Assembly: GCA_004151065.3 (NCBI GenBank)
Contig: NWUY0300038459.1
Coordinates: 14,871 to 36,164, forward strand
Direction of reading: 5' to 3'
DNA length: 21,294 nucleotides
Source: Larix sibirica
Taxonomy: Eukaryota > Streptophyta > Pinopsida > Pinales > Pinaceae
Shown here: positions 1 to 9,679 of the stretch, piece by piece
Position numbering within the stretch: the stretch's first letter is position 1
Layout: every line of letters begins with the position of its first letter
The notes under the pieces: generated by a model
The model's database searches: none
What the model was told of the DNA's origin: nothing
Seen by the model: the letters and a program-made list of their open reading frames with translations, nothing else
Position numbers and translations under genes: made by a program

Positions 1-864
1 TTGATTGCTGTCTATACCCAAAGCTGCAAATAGGCCAAGTGGAAATGTCGGGGACATTGCCACCACGTGGCTCTTGTTTTAAATTATGATATAGAAATTT
101 AATTAAACAAATATAAACAACGAGTATCAAAATATATTCCAATTCAACAGCTCAAACAAGATAAGATGCAAGAATCTCATTTGAGAGAGATTTCTTGGCA
201 CCTAAAGAACCTAGAAACCTCAATAACGCTGAACTCTAGAAATTTCTTACAATTGTCCATCGGAATGGTGAAACTCTCACTTGGCTTGTGAAACATTCAC
301 ATTAATTTCCAAGTATGTCAAAGCTAAGCAGTAAATATATTTTACTTGTAAAGTATACCATGTCTAATTCCAAAAGACTGATGGAGAGGTCCTTTATTAC
401 ACAATACTACAAAAACAACACCCGGTAGTTATGGAAAGGTTAGATGATATACCCTAGGACCTTAGATTTAAATACCTCATGAGGTCTATCATGAAAGCTT
501 TAAACATGTAAGTTATACATGGATCATTCCACATCTATTAAGTGCCTTCCCAAATTCGAAACTAAAACATATACCTAAGCACATATAAATCAATTCGAAT
601 TCGAAGGTGACTTGTGAGAAGGATTTTAACTCATTCCATTGTTTAACAAGGGGACCATCGTAGCAGCAAGTCCCTACTTTTAGTGTTTGTTTTCTAATGA
701 CAAGAAAAACAAGTATTTAATAAATTAATTATGGTGCTCTTATTGCTTAAATGTTCTACGAAGTTGGTTATCGAAGAATTGACAATATTTAGCTAATAAA
801 AACAATGTCAAACCATATTTTGATAGTTCTTTACAAAAATTATTATTTAGTTGTGGAAGAGACT
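1..864. other. AT-rich stretch without a recognisable gene
   Basis: I see no coding similarity on either strand here or in the duplicate at 3025-3888. Two 12-bp perfect palindromes are present, at 474-485 (acctcatgaggt) and 594-605 (ttcgaattcgaa). A CACGTG G-box-like site occurs at about 64-69 in this copy, but the matching site in the right copy is changed by the substitution at 3089. Confidence 0.6.
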
Positions 865-1010
865 TAGTATTTTATATTAAAAAAATTATTAGTGTTTACA
901 CATAGAGGTAGGTCTTCTTAATTTAGAAGTAGAAATTTAGTATTTTATATTAAAAAAATTTATTAATGTTACACATAGAGGTAGGCCTTCTAAATTTAGA
1001 AGTAGCTTTC
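865..1010. repeat. 73-bp tandem repeat, two copies
   Basis: A unit beginning tagtattttatattaaaa starts at 865 and again at 938, a period of 73 bp. Each copy ends in a block resembling cacatagaggtaggccttct followed by atttagaagtag. The same pair is present in the duplicated segment at 3889-4034. No function is evident. Confidence 0.85.
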
Positions 1011-1061
1011 AAAATATAAGTATAGCTTGATGCGTTTAAGTATGTTTTCTATATTTGATTG

Positions 1062-1393
1062 TAGTGTTTATTTTATCATATATTATGTAGTTTTATTCAT
1101 GTGGTTTTAAAATACTTTCACCGGATACTCATTCATTAGACATTGAATATTTTGAAATATGTTATATTTATGTTGTAGAGTTTATTTTATCTTATATTGT
1201 GTAGTTTTATTCATGTGATATTAAAATACTTCCATCAAATACTCGTCCATTAGACGTTGAATATTTTGAAATATGTTGTATTTAAGGTGTAATGTGCAAG
1301 CAACGACTAACTTGTAAGTTCATTAGACGTTGAATATTTTGAAATATGTTGTATTTACAGTGTAATGTGCACGCAACGACTAACTTGTAATTT
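1062..1393. repeat. Nested tandem repeat: 114-bp unit then 73-bp unit
   Basis: A 114-bp unit beginning near tttattttatc starts at 1067 and again at 1181. The second half of that unit, starting at cattagac (1134, 1248), is repeated once more at 1321 with a 73-bp period and carries the block gcaacgactaacttgtaa. This is stepwise tandem growth in which only part of the older unit was copied again. It is duplicated at 4086-4417. Confidence 0.85.
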
Positions 1394-2861
1394 GCAGTCT
1401 CTTGATTATCGTTTTTGGAACTGGCCAAAAAATTTCTTGCAACGATTTCTTCTATGAGTGGCTATGGTAGCAATATTATGAAGCGACCACGTCCAAACCT
1501 TGTCCAATGTCCGGGTTGGAGTGACGTTCTTTGTTTAGCAGCACCACGTGGATTGCAATCACAGCCTCAGTGGACCACAATGACATACAATGCAAAGTGC
1601 ATTGACTACAGTGCAATGACCGCGACCTACATTGGGCAAGTTCACTTTTGCAATCAAGGATTCTTATTGGATGGAATTATTGAATGGATAGATAGTCACA
1701 TTGGATGATCATTCATCGCTATACGACTTTCATGGGAAAATCCCCATATTTCCCCCATGATAGAACCATTCATCCAGTTATATAGATATATAATTGGATA
1801 AGATAGATATAATATTGTCTTAGAGATATATATACTTTGTAAGCTTTATAGATACTTCCTCTAAGTCGAGAAAAAGGAAGCAGAACATTCAGGTTAGATT
1901 TAAGATGGGAGATGCTTTTCTGGGAGAAAAGGTGCTATCATCGGGAGATGGTCAATGTTGTTCCTGAAGCCTGATTTGTTCAAGTTGTGTTGGTATGTGC
2001 AAGGGCATGTTATAAAAAAAAAAAATTACATTTCCAAACAATCATGTGACTTGACAAAAGCGTATCTTGGTTGGAATACTCATTGAAACCATACACCTCT
2101 CAAGACATGCAAAGAGTCCATGCTCTAAGTAGTCCACATTTGGAGTTAGTGCATGGAGATAGGCACACAAACTAGATAAATGCCATAATGACAGGTGACC
2201 TAGCCACAGGTAGAAACACCAGAGTATGTGTTTCCAAATATAGGAAATGTCACTGCGAAGTAATTGTCTCATCATTCAAAATAGAGTTGGTGGATACAAA
2301 AGATGCGAGACAACCACATTTAAGCCATGAAAGGTTAGCGAGCACATGTTCAAGGAATCCATGGAGTCCATTGCTCCATACGTGGATAATGGTCATGTAT
2401 TCTATTTGTTTTACAGAGAAAAGTAGTTCCATAGGATTTCTTCGGATGCATGATATGACGGTAGATTGGGCATTTCACCAGGAATTCAGTTTAAAAGATC
2501 ACCACAAAGAGGTTTGAAAGATTTTTCCAAAAATACTTGTCGATAGCAAAGCATTCACAAACAAGCTTTAAGATTAGTTTTTAAGAAATCTAGACACATT
2601 TGGGGTCAATCCTGATCAATGATATTCATCCAAGAATGACAATTTAAAACACTTGAATGATGAAGGAGCAGTGCATTCACATATCTTATCAACAGAGAAG
2701 ACAAGATGCAATGACGAGGAATCATGGAATATCACCACTCCTATAGCCTCCATAAATGATGTGGTAGTTTTCAATATTAATCCCAAGGTGCTGGATTCAT
2801 CCTTTTTAAGTTGTTTTAAGGGAGGTGGAAGGGAGGTGGTTAGAGTGAGGACCATGCACCA
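1394..2861. other. Stretch without a recognisable gene (left copy)
   Basis: Open frames exist at 1415-1708 (97 codons), 2188-2517 (109 codons) and 2653-2934 (93 codons, running into the LTR fragment). I recognise no domain in any of them. The first opens with TTG, and an in-frame TGA lies at 1403-1405 just upstream. A purine-rich run with GGAGGTGGAAGGGAGGTGG lies at about 2821-2839, ahead of the LTR edge at 2862. It could be an old polypurine tract, which would make this stretch the interior of a decayed retroelement, but there is no pol-like motif to support that. Confidence 0.4.
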
Positions 2862-2991
2862 TGATTTGAATCTTAGGGGGGCATATAGTCTAAGTTCAGA
2901 TGTAAAAGCAATAAAGCCATATTTTGTTGTGTAAAAGGGAACATGATGGACATCTAATTAATGGAGTTAGTTATTCAAAGTTGACATTGTC
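2862..2991 (+). repeat. Truncated LTR fragment, first 130 bp
   Basis: This begins TGATTTGAATCTTAGG, like the LTRs at 5886 and 7462, and is cut at the N at 2992 before the TATA box. It is the third LTR piece of the same family in the window. Confidence 0.85.
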
Positions 2992-3024
2992 NTAGGAATA
3001 AATTTATTCAGGGTATGTTTCTTG
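2992..3024. other. Junction between the two 3-kb copies, with ambiguous base
   Basis: Position 2992 is N. It is followed by 32 bp that occur once in the window and then the right copy starts. The ambiguous base at the exact point of divergence makes an assembly join a serious possibility. A second isolated N at 6583 is not at a repeat boundary, so single Ns in this assembly are not always gaps. Confidence 0.7.
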
Positions 3025-6015
3025 TTGATTGCTGTCTATACCCAAAGCTGCAAATAGGCCAAGTGGCAATGTCGGGGACATTGCCACCTCGTGGCTCTTG
3101 TTTTAAATTATGATATAGAAATTTAATTAAACAAATATAAACAACGAGTATCAAAATATATTCCAATTCAACAGCTCAAACAAGATAAGATGCAAGAATC
3201 TCATTTGAGAGAGATTTCTTGGCACCTAAAGAACCTAGAAACCTCAATAACGCTGAACTCTAGAAATTTCTTACAATTGTCCATCGGAATGGTGAAACTC
3301 TCACTTGGCTTGTGAAACATTCACATTAATTTCCAAGTATGTCAAAGCTAAGCAGTAAATATATTTTACTTGTAAAGTATACCATGTCTAATTCCAAAAG
3401 ACTGATGGAGAGGTCCTTTATTACACAATACTACAAAAACAACACCCGGTAGTTATGGAAAGGTTAGATGATATACCCTAGGACCTTAGATTTAAATACC
3501 TCATGAGGTCTATCATGAAAGCTTTAAACATGTAAGTTATACATGGATCATTCCACATCTATTAAGTGCCTTCCCAAATTCGAAACTAAAACATATACCT
3601 AAGCACATATAAATCAATTCGAATTCGAAGGTGACTTGTGAGAAGGATTTTAACTCATTCCATTGTTTAACAAGGGGACCATCGTAGCAGCAAGTCCCTA
3701 CTTTTAGTGTTTGTTTTCTAATGACAAGAAAAACAAGTATTTAATAAATTAATTATGGTGCTCTTATTGCTTAAATGTTCTACGAAGTTGGTTATCGAAG
3801 AATTGACAATATTTAGCTAATAAAAACAATGTCAAACCATATTTTGATAGTTCTTTACAAAAATTATTATTTAGTTGTGGAAGAGACTTAGTATTTTATA
3901 TTAAAAAAATTATTAGTGTTTACACATAGAGGTAGGTCTTCTTAATTTAGAAGTAGAAATTTAGTATTTTATATTAAAAAAATTTATTAATGTTACACAT
4001 AGAGGTAGGCCTTCTAAATTTAGAAGTAGCTTTCAAAATATAAGTATAGCTTGATGCGTTTAAGTATGTTTTCTATATTTGATTGTAGTGTTTATTTTAT
4101 CATATATTATGTAGTTTTATTCATGTGGTTTTAAAATACTTTCACCGGATACTCATTCATTAGACATTGAATATTTTGAAATATGTTATATTTATGTTGT
4201 AGAGTTTATTTTATCTTATATTGTGTAGTTTTATTCATGTGATATTAAAATACTTCCATCAAATACTCGTCCATTAGACGTTGAATATTTTGAAATATGT
4301 TGTATTTAAGGTGTAATGTGCAAGCAACGACTAACTTGTAAGTTCATTAGACGTTGAATATTTTGAAATATGTTGTATTTACAGTGTAATGTGCACGCAA
4401 CGACTAACTTGTAATTTGCAGTCTCTTGATTATCGTTTTTGGAACTGGCCAAAAATTTTCTTGCAACGATTTCTTCTATGAGTGGCTATGGTAGCAATAT
4501 TATGAAGCGACCACGTCCAAACCTTGTCCAATGTCCGGGTTGGAGTGACGTTCTTTGTTTAGCAGCACCACGTGGATTGCAATCACAGCCTCAGTGGACC
4601 ACAATGACATACAATGCAAAGTGCATTGACTACAGTGCAATGACCGCGACCTACATTGGGCAAGTTCACTTTTGCAATCAAGGATTCTTATTGGATGGAA
4701 TTATTGAATGGATAGATAGTCACATTGGATGATCATTCATCGCTATACGACTTTCATGGGAAAATCCCCATATTTCCCCCATGATAGAACCATTCATCCA
4801 GTTATATAGATATATAATTGGATAAGATAGATATAATATTGTCTTAGAGATATATATACTTTGTAAGCTTTATAGATACTTCCTCTAAGTCGAGAAAAAG
4901 GAAGCAGAACATTCAGGTTAGATTTAAGATGGGAGATGCTTTTCTGGGAGAAAAGGTGCTATCATCGGGAGATGGTCAATGTTGTTCCTGAAGCCAGATT
5001 TGTTCAAGTTGTGTTGGTATGTGCAAGGGCATGTTATAAAAAAAAAAAATTACATTTCCAAACAATCATGTGACTTGACAAAAGCGTATCTTGGTTGGAA
5101 TACTCATTGAAACCATACACCTCTCAAGACATGCAAAGAGTCCATGCTCTAAGTAGTCCACATTTGGAGTTAGTGCATGGAGATAGGCACACAAACTAGA
5201 TAAATGCCATAATGACAGGTGACCTAGCCACAGGTAGAAACACCAGAGTATGTGTTTCCAAATATAGGAAATGTCACTGCGAAGTAATTGTCTCATCATT
5301 CAAAATAGAGTTGGTGGATACAAAAGATGCGAGACAACCACATTTAAGCCATGAAAGGTTAGCGAGCACATGTTCAAGGAATCCATGGAGTCCATTGCTC
5401 CATACGTGGATAATGGTCATGTATTCTATTTGTTTTACAGAGAAAAGTAGTTCCATAGGATTTCTTCGGATGCATGATATGACGGTAGATTGGGCATTTC
5501 ACCAGGAATTCAGTTTAAAAGATCACCACAAAGAGGTTTGAAAGATTTTTCCAAAAATACTTGTCGATAGCAAAGCATTCACAAACAAGCTTTAAGATTA
5601 GTTTTTAAGAAATCTAGACACATTTGGGGTCAATCCTGATCAATGATATTCATCCAAGAATGACAATTTAAAACACTTGAATGATGAAGGAGCAGTGCAT
5701 TCACATATCTTATCAACAGAGAAGACAAGATGCAATGACGAGGAATCATGGAATATCACCACTCCTATAGCCTCCATAAATGATGTGGTAGTTTTCAATA
5801 TTAATCCCAAGGTGCTGGATTCATCCTTTTTAAGTTGTTTTAAGGGAGGTGGAAGGGAGGTGGTTAGAGTGAGGACCATGCACCATGATTTGAATCTTAG
5901 GGGGGCATATAGTCTAAGTTCAGATGTAAAAGCAATAAAGCCATATTTTGTTGTGTAAAAGGGAACATGATGGACATCTAATTAATGGAGTTAGTTATTC
6001 AAAGTTGACATTGTC
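3025..6015. repeat. Right copy of the 3-kb direct duplication
   Basis: This is the second copy of 1-2991. Unlike the left copy it runs on without interruption into the rest of the LTR and the LTR element at 5886-7748, so it looks like the native arrangement. The bases just left of it (2993-3024) may belong to the duplicated unit beyond the window's left edge; that cannot be decided here. Confidence 0.95.
4418..5885. other. Stretch without a recognisable gene (right copy)
   Basis: This is the duplicate of 1394-2861. The three open frames recur at 4439-4732, 5212-5541 and 5677-5958. In the first, the substitution at 4456 changes a Lys codon to Asn. Conservation of these frames between copies only reflects how recent the duplication is and is not evidence of selection. 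Confidence 0.4.
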
Positions 6016-6276
6016 AAAAAGACACCTTATAAAAAGGTAGTAGGGAGAGAGTTAGAATCAAGAAGAAGAGGTCCCAAAATTGGCCTCATTGCATGTAATG
6101 GTTCATCTTAATGGAATCTTTCTTCTCCAACTCTCTCTTGTATTTTCATGGTGTATTTCATTTATTTGTTTCTTGTTTATGTTCATTAAATGATTTTCAT
6201 AGTAGATATATATGTTTTCTCTCCTCCTCTCTCGACATTCAAGCTTTTTGGATCTCATCCCTTAAGATATGGATCA
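5886..6276 (+). repeat. 5' LTR (391 bp)
   Basis: The LTR opens TGATTTGAATC and closes with GGATCA one base before the primer site, giving TG...CA ends. A TATAAAAA box lies at 6028-6035 inside a short inverted repeat (ACCTT-ATAAA-AAGGT). Its first 130 bp lie inside the 3-kb duplication and the rest does not. Confidence 0.8.
6028..6035 (+). promoter_or_regulatory. LTR TATA box
   Basis: The sequence TATAAAAA sits 142 bp into the LTR and is matched at the same place in the 3' LTR at 7606-7613. Retrotransposon transcription normally starts about 30 bp downstream of such a box. Confidence 0.5.
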
Positions 6277-6277
6277 T

Positions 6278-6288
6278 TGGTATTAGAG
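6278..6288 (+). promoter_or_regulatory. tRNA-iMet-type primer binding site
   Basis: TGGTATTAGAG starts one base after the LTR end. It differs by one C-to-T change from TGGTATCAGAG, the usual plant retrotransposon site complementary to the 3' end of initiator tRNA-Met. Confidence 0.75.
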
Positions 6289-7448
6289 AAGGAAACCACT
6301 CCATGGGAATGAGGGTTTGAAGCATAGTTCATGTTCAAAGATTTATAGGAATATCCAACTTCTTTTTGGCACTCTCGGAATCTATTTGTTGTGCCATACA
6401 CTGTAAGCATCATAGTTGGCCCTCAGGCATTACATGGTTTTTCTACCCTCGTATCTTTGTTCACCATTGCAGGAGCATCATGCATGGATCTCACTGCATC
6501 CACTTATTTAAAAAAATTGTAAAAATATTGAAGGGTTTCTATGTTGCAGCTAGAGGTTCCATGATCTCTACAACAACCCATGNAACCCATGCTTCTCTAC
6601 AAACCCTTGGCATCCTATGTGGCTCTCTTCACTCTCACATCGAGCATTATTTTATATTTAACAATTATGGTGCAACTTAAATTTTATTTTGCATGCATAT
6701 TGAATCTTTGGAGACCTCATTCCATCCCTTTATCAACCTATCCGCAAATGTACAACCACCATAGAAACTCAATGATGGACAGATTGGAGGCCAAATCACC
6801 TCTGCAAACTTTAAACGGATGTTGAGACCTATATAGGGCATTTCCGAGAGTCTATCATAGCTCATCGAAAGGTCTCTTTGTCATCTTAAATAGGTATTTC
6901 GCATAATTTTGTTTTGTTTCCTAGTTTGAGATATATTGTTGATTGAAGTAATCCATATATTTGTTTAAAGATGACTCCATGCATCCTCAGTTTCAACAAC
7001 TATTTTCTCACTCGTCAAGATACTACAGAAGGAGTTCCATATATCAATGGAACTATCTCTTCAAGATCTCAAATGGGTCTTCGATGGAATTTTATTTTAT
7101 TGCTCGTAGCCAAAGTTAGGAACAAATTTGCAACCAAACATCAACTGCAACAAAAGTCACAATTTTTTCATGATTTTTTAATTTTTGGATTCATTAAATC
7201 CTATTGTAACTTTATTTTCTTACCCAGAGTAAAATATTGGGCATGTAAAGTTCCCCAACATTAATTTGGGACCAATATAAAAAAATTCACTGCCATTTCG
7301 GTTATGGGTCATCCACAAACCCATGGTTACAGGTAAACAACACAAAACCCTTATTTTCATTGGCAATTGACAATTGTAAACATGTTGGTACGATACATAA
7401 TGAGGTCTTATTTTTTGTCTAGTGAAATGATGGGGACCATCATTTTCT
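6289..7448. other. Non-coding interior of the short LTR element
   Basis: No retroviral-type domain is visible. The modest open frames at 6111-6320, 6366-6680 and 6971-7264 show no recognisable motif. An ambiguous base is at 6583. A perfect 8-bp inverted repeat (AATGATGG-gga-CCATCATT) is at 7426-7444, just ahead of the polypurine tract. Confidence 0.6.
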
Positions 7449-7460
7449 AAGGGGGGAGGA
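7449..7460 (+). promoter_or_regulatory. Polypurine tract
   Basis: AAGGGGGGAGGA ends one base before the TG of the 3' LTR at 7462, the expected position of the plus-strand priming tract. Confidence 0.75.
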
Positions 7461-7461
7461 A

Positions 7462-7748
7462 TGATTTGAATCTTAGGGGAGCATATAGTCTCAGTTCGGA
7501 TATAAAAGTCATAAAGCCATATTTTGTTAAGTGTAAAAGGGAACATGATGGACATCTAATTAATGGAGTTAGTTATTCAAAGTTGACATTGTCAACAAAA
7601 CACCTTATAAAAAGGTAGTAGGGAGAGAGTTAGAATAAAAAAGGAGAGGTCCCAAAATTGGTCTCATTGCATGTAATGGTTCATCTTAATGGAATCCTTC
7701 TTCTCTTACTCTCTCTTGTATTTTCATGGTGCATTTCATTGTATTTCA
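7462..7748 (+). repeat. 3' LTR, truncated
   Basis: This aligns with 5886 to about 6165, TATA box included (7606-7613), with scattered substitutions and small indels (for example an inserted aa after the ttttgtt block). Homology fades near 7740-7748 at a ttcata motif that also occurs further into the 5' LTR. The last roughly 100 bp are missing, and Penelope-like coding sequence begins at once. Confidence 0.8.
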
Positions 7749-7751
7749 TAG

Positions 7752-8093
7752 GAGCATAGTGCAGACTTAATACATAATTGTCATAAGAAGTCTACACTAG
7801 TTGACCACACCCACATATCAAACCACCACATTTGTATTGGCGATTCCAAGTTGGTCATGAGAGAAGATCACTACAGCAGGAGGAAGATCCATGAGGCTAT
7901 TGAGTTTGAGAAGTTCCCAATAAATATAAATAGGGATGACAGCTTAAAGATTGGTGAATGTTGGCAATCTATCATTCATCTCCTTAGAAATAAAAAGAGT
8001 ATTATGAAAAAAAATAACAATAATAGCATAGGCACTTCTAATAGTACTAATTCTAACAACATAAATACTAATGTTACTGCTAATAATTTGTAA
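7752..8093 (+). pseudogene. Penelope-like element: C-terminal part of the GIY-YIG endonuclease domain
   Basis: The open frame from 7752 (after an in-frame TAG at 7749) to the TAA at 8091-8093 encodes 113 residues. In order it shows EHSADL, then KKSTLVDHTH, then MREDHYSRRKIHEAIEFEKF, then NINRDD and a Trp (GECW). This is the layout of the second half of the Penelope-like GIY-YIG (URI) endonuclease: an EH after the lost YIG block, K-S-x-L-x-x-H, R-x-I-x-E-A-I-E with the presumed metal-binding Glu, N-x-N-R-D, and W. The RT domain and the GIY and YIG motifs are absent, so the copy is 5'-truncated. The last about 32 residues are Asn, Ser and Thr rich and look like read-through into simple sequence. 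Endonuclease-bearing Penelope elements in plants are known from conifers (Dryad). The family call is by eye. Confidence 0.75.
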
Positions 8094-8480
8094 TATGATC
8101 GCTAAGTATTAATGAGTATTAGAACAAACTTAATAATAATAATTATAACTTATAAATAACCTATTCTTAGTATATAATCCTAGCTTAGTTCTTCTCCTAA
8201 TGTATACCCTAGGTATTAATAATAAGAATTTGATCTTAACTTTAATCATAAGATCATATAAAATTTCATATATATTCCTAATTTAGTTTTAGTTCTAGTA
8301 AGCCTAATTGTTAGCTTTAGTTCTAATTTCCCTAGTCCTAGTATTAGATCTAGTATTTTTTTTAGTTTTGATTATAATTATAATATAGTCCTAGTAATAT
8401 TAATAGCGTTTTAATTTTAGCATGAATAATAATATTAAATGAGCACTTTAACATTGTCAAGACTAATAATAATAGGATAT
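7980..8480. repeat. AT-rich simple sequence downstream of the Penelope fragment
   Basis: The stretch is dominated by scrambled aat, aac, act and tta triplets and by repeated ctagt and cctag motifs (for example around 8290-8400). No coding similarity is seen beyond 8093. It is probably the 3' end of the Penelope copy or a microsatellite expanded from it. Confidence 0.6.
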
Positions 8481-9679
8481 TATTGACTCTATTAGAACAC
8501 TCATAAAAAAACAAGATCACTTAGAGTACAAATAATAACTTAAAAATTAAAGTTCAAAATCAATAAAATAAAGGATCAAACCCTAGTCTAAGGTTGTCAT
8601 GTAGGTAAACTGGCGATAACAAAACACATTTGTGGATTGCTATTATCTTACCATATTCTTGAAACACTTCTTATCTTGATGATGAACCTGACTTAGAGGC
8701 CCAAAAAATTAATACTAAACACTTGTCAACGCAATTATCCTCCATTTTTATGAAGATTTATCTATGTATGATCAATGAACAACATTTCCAGCATTCCATG
8801 CCATCCATTTTTCAAGAAAAGGAATAGTATCAACCAATCCTTTCGAATGTAGTATTTAAAAAAATTGCCACCTTCTTAAGAAGAACTCTAAACCAATTTG
8901 AAACTGACTTCTTCCTTAAATACATTGCTTGAAAAATCTCCTCCACAATCCTTTACCCTTTAAACCCTTCCATAAGCTTTTCATCGCTAAGGCCTTGCCA
9001 AATAAGAAAATGTTTTTATGCCCCATCCACCTTTTTTTTGGCAAAGCAATTTTATCTCATTTGACAAGATGAATACCTTCTTTACTTTTTTTTCCTGTCC
9101 ACAAGAAACTAAACATTTTTTGTCTGATCTTATTCAAGATGTACATTGGAATTTTTTCTAAAGATATTTAATATATAGGAATATTTTCCAAAACTAATTT
9201 TACAAGTATTAGTCTACCTCGAAGGGATAGTCATCTGTAGCACCAGTTTTCAATCCTCTTTTCAACTTTATTTAAAAGCCAAATCCAATCCTTCTTCAAA
9301 TAACATTTAGTTTAAAGAAAGTATCCAATATATTTAAATCTAGAATCTATAGGTTCCATTTTGAAGGGGAACACATCCTTAATCTCCTGCAACACCTCTT
9401 CATCAATCACATTAAATAAGAAGTTGTACTTTTGACAGCTAATCTCCATTCCAGATGCCTAAAAAAATGCCTTAATTAAATCCTAATAAGCTCTTCATTC
9501 CTCAATAGAGCCATTTCCAAAGAGAAGAACATCATCAACAAACAATAAATTAAATGAGTGATGAAATGCATTGAAATTATTTTGACTCATGTTAATATGC
9601 CTTCTTTTCTTGCTTTATAAGTTTGCTTAAACCTTCTATTACGAGCAAGAAAGCAAAGATGACAAATGACAACCTTGTT

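Larger units (their letters stand above)
1..2991. repeat. Left copy of a 3-kb direct duplication
   Basis: This stretch recurs at 3025-6015 with a constant offset of 3024 bp. The differences I found are at 43 (a, versus c at 3067), 65 (a, versus t at 3089), 1432 (a, versus t at 4456) and 1972 (t, versus a at 4996), so identity is above 99.8 percent. The copy begins at the first base of the window, so its true left end lies outside. Its right end is abrupt: at 2992 there is an N, and the next 32 bases match nothing in the right copy. The break falls 130 bp inside an LTR that is complete in the right copy. It could be a very recent segmental duplication or an unmerged allelic contig. Confidence 0.95.
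5886..7748 (+). mobile_element. Short non-coding LTR retrotransposon
   Basis: The element has a 391-bp 5' LTR (5886-6276, TG...CA), a primer binding site directly after it, about 1.2 kb of interior, a polypurine tract at 7449-7460 and a 3' LTR starting at 7462. The LTRs are clearly homologous over about 285 bp. The interior holds no gag, protease, integrase or RT motif on either strand, so the element must have depended on proteins made elsewhere. It is larger than classical TRIMs and smaller than classical LARDs, and may be an internal-deletion derivative. The 3' LTR is truncated, so target-site duplications cannot be tested. Confidence 0.8.

Noticed and set aside
1415-1708. 97-codon open frame, repeated at 4439-4732
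   Set aside because: It starts with TTG, has an upstream in-frame stop at 1403-1405 and shows no recognisable domain. Its repetition is explained by the 3-kb duplication.
2042-2275. Minus-strand frame with WHLSSL and LGHLSLWHL, resembling a Copia pre-integrase motif
   Set aside because: The match is a few residues only, the spacing of His and Cys ligands is wrong, and no neighbouring pol motif exists.
2188-2517. Plus-strand frame with GDLATGRNT, faintly like the Copia RNase H GDLDTRRST block
   Set aside because: The catalytic context and downstream SWxSKLQ and TTEAEY motifs are absent, and similarity does not extend beyond about ten residues.
6366-6680. Plus-strand 104-codon frame in the short LTR element
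   Set aside because: It contains the ambiguous base at 6583 and no gag or pol signature, and other frames of similar length overlap it.
8160-8400. cctaa and cctag motifs that recall telomeric repeats
   Set aside because: They do not form runs of the plant telomere heptamer and are scattered in AT-rich simple sequence.
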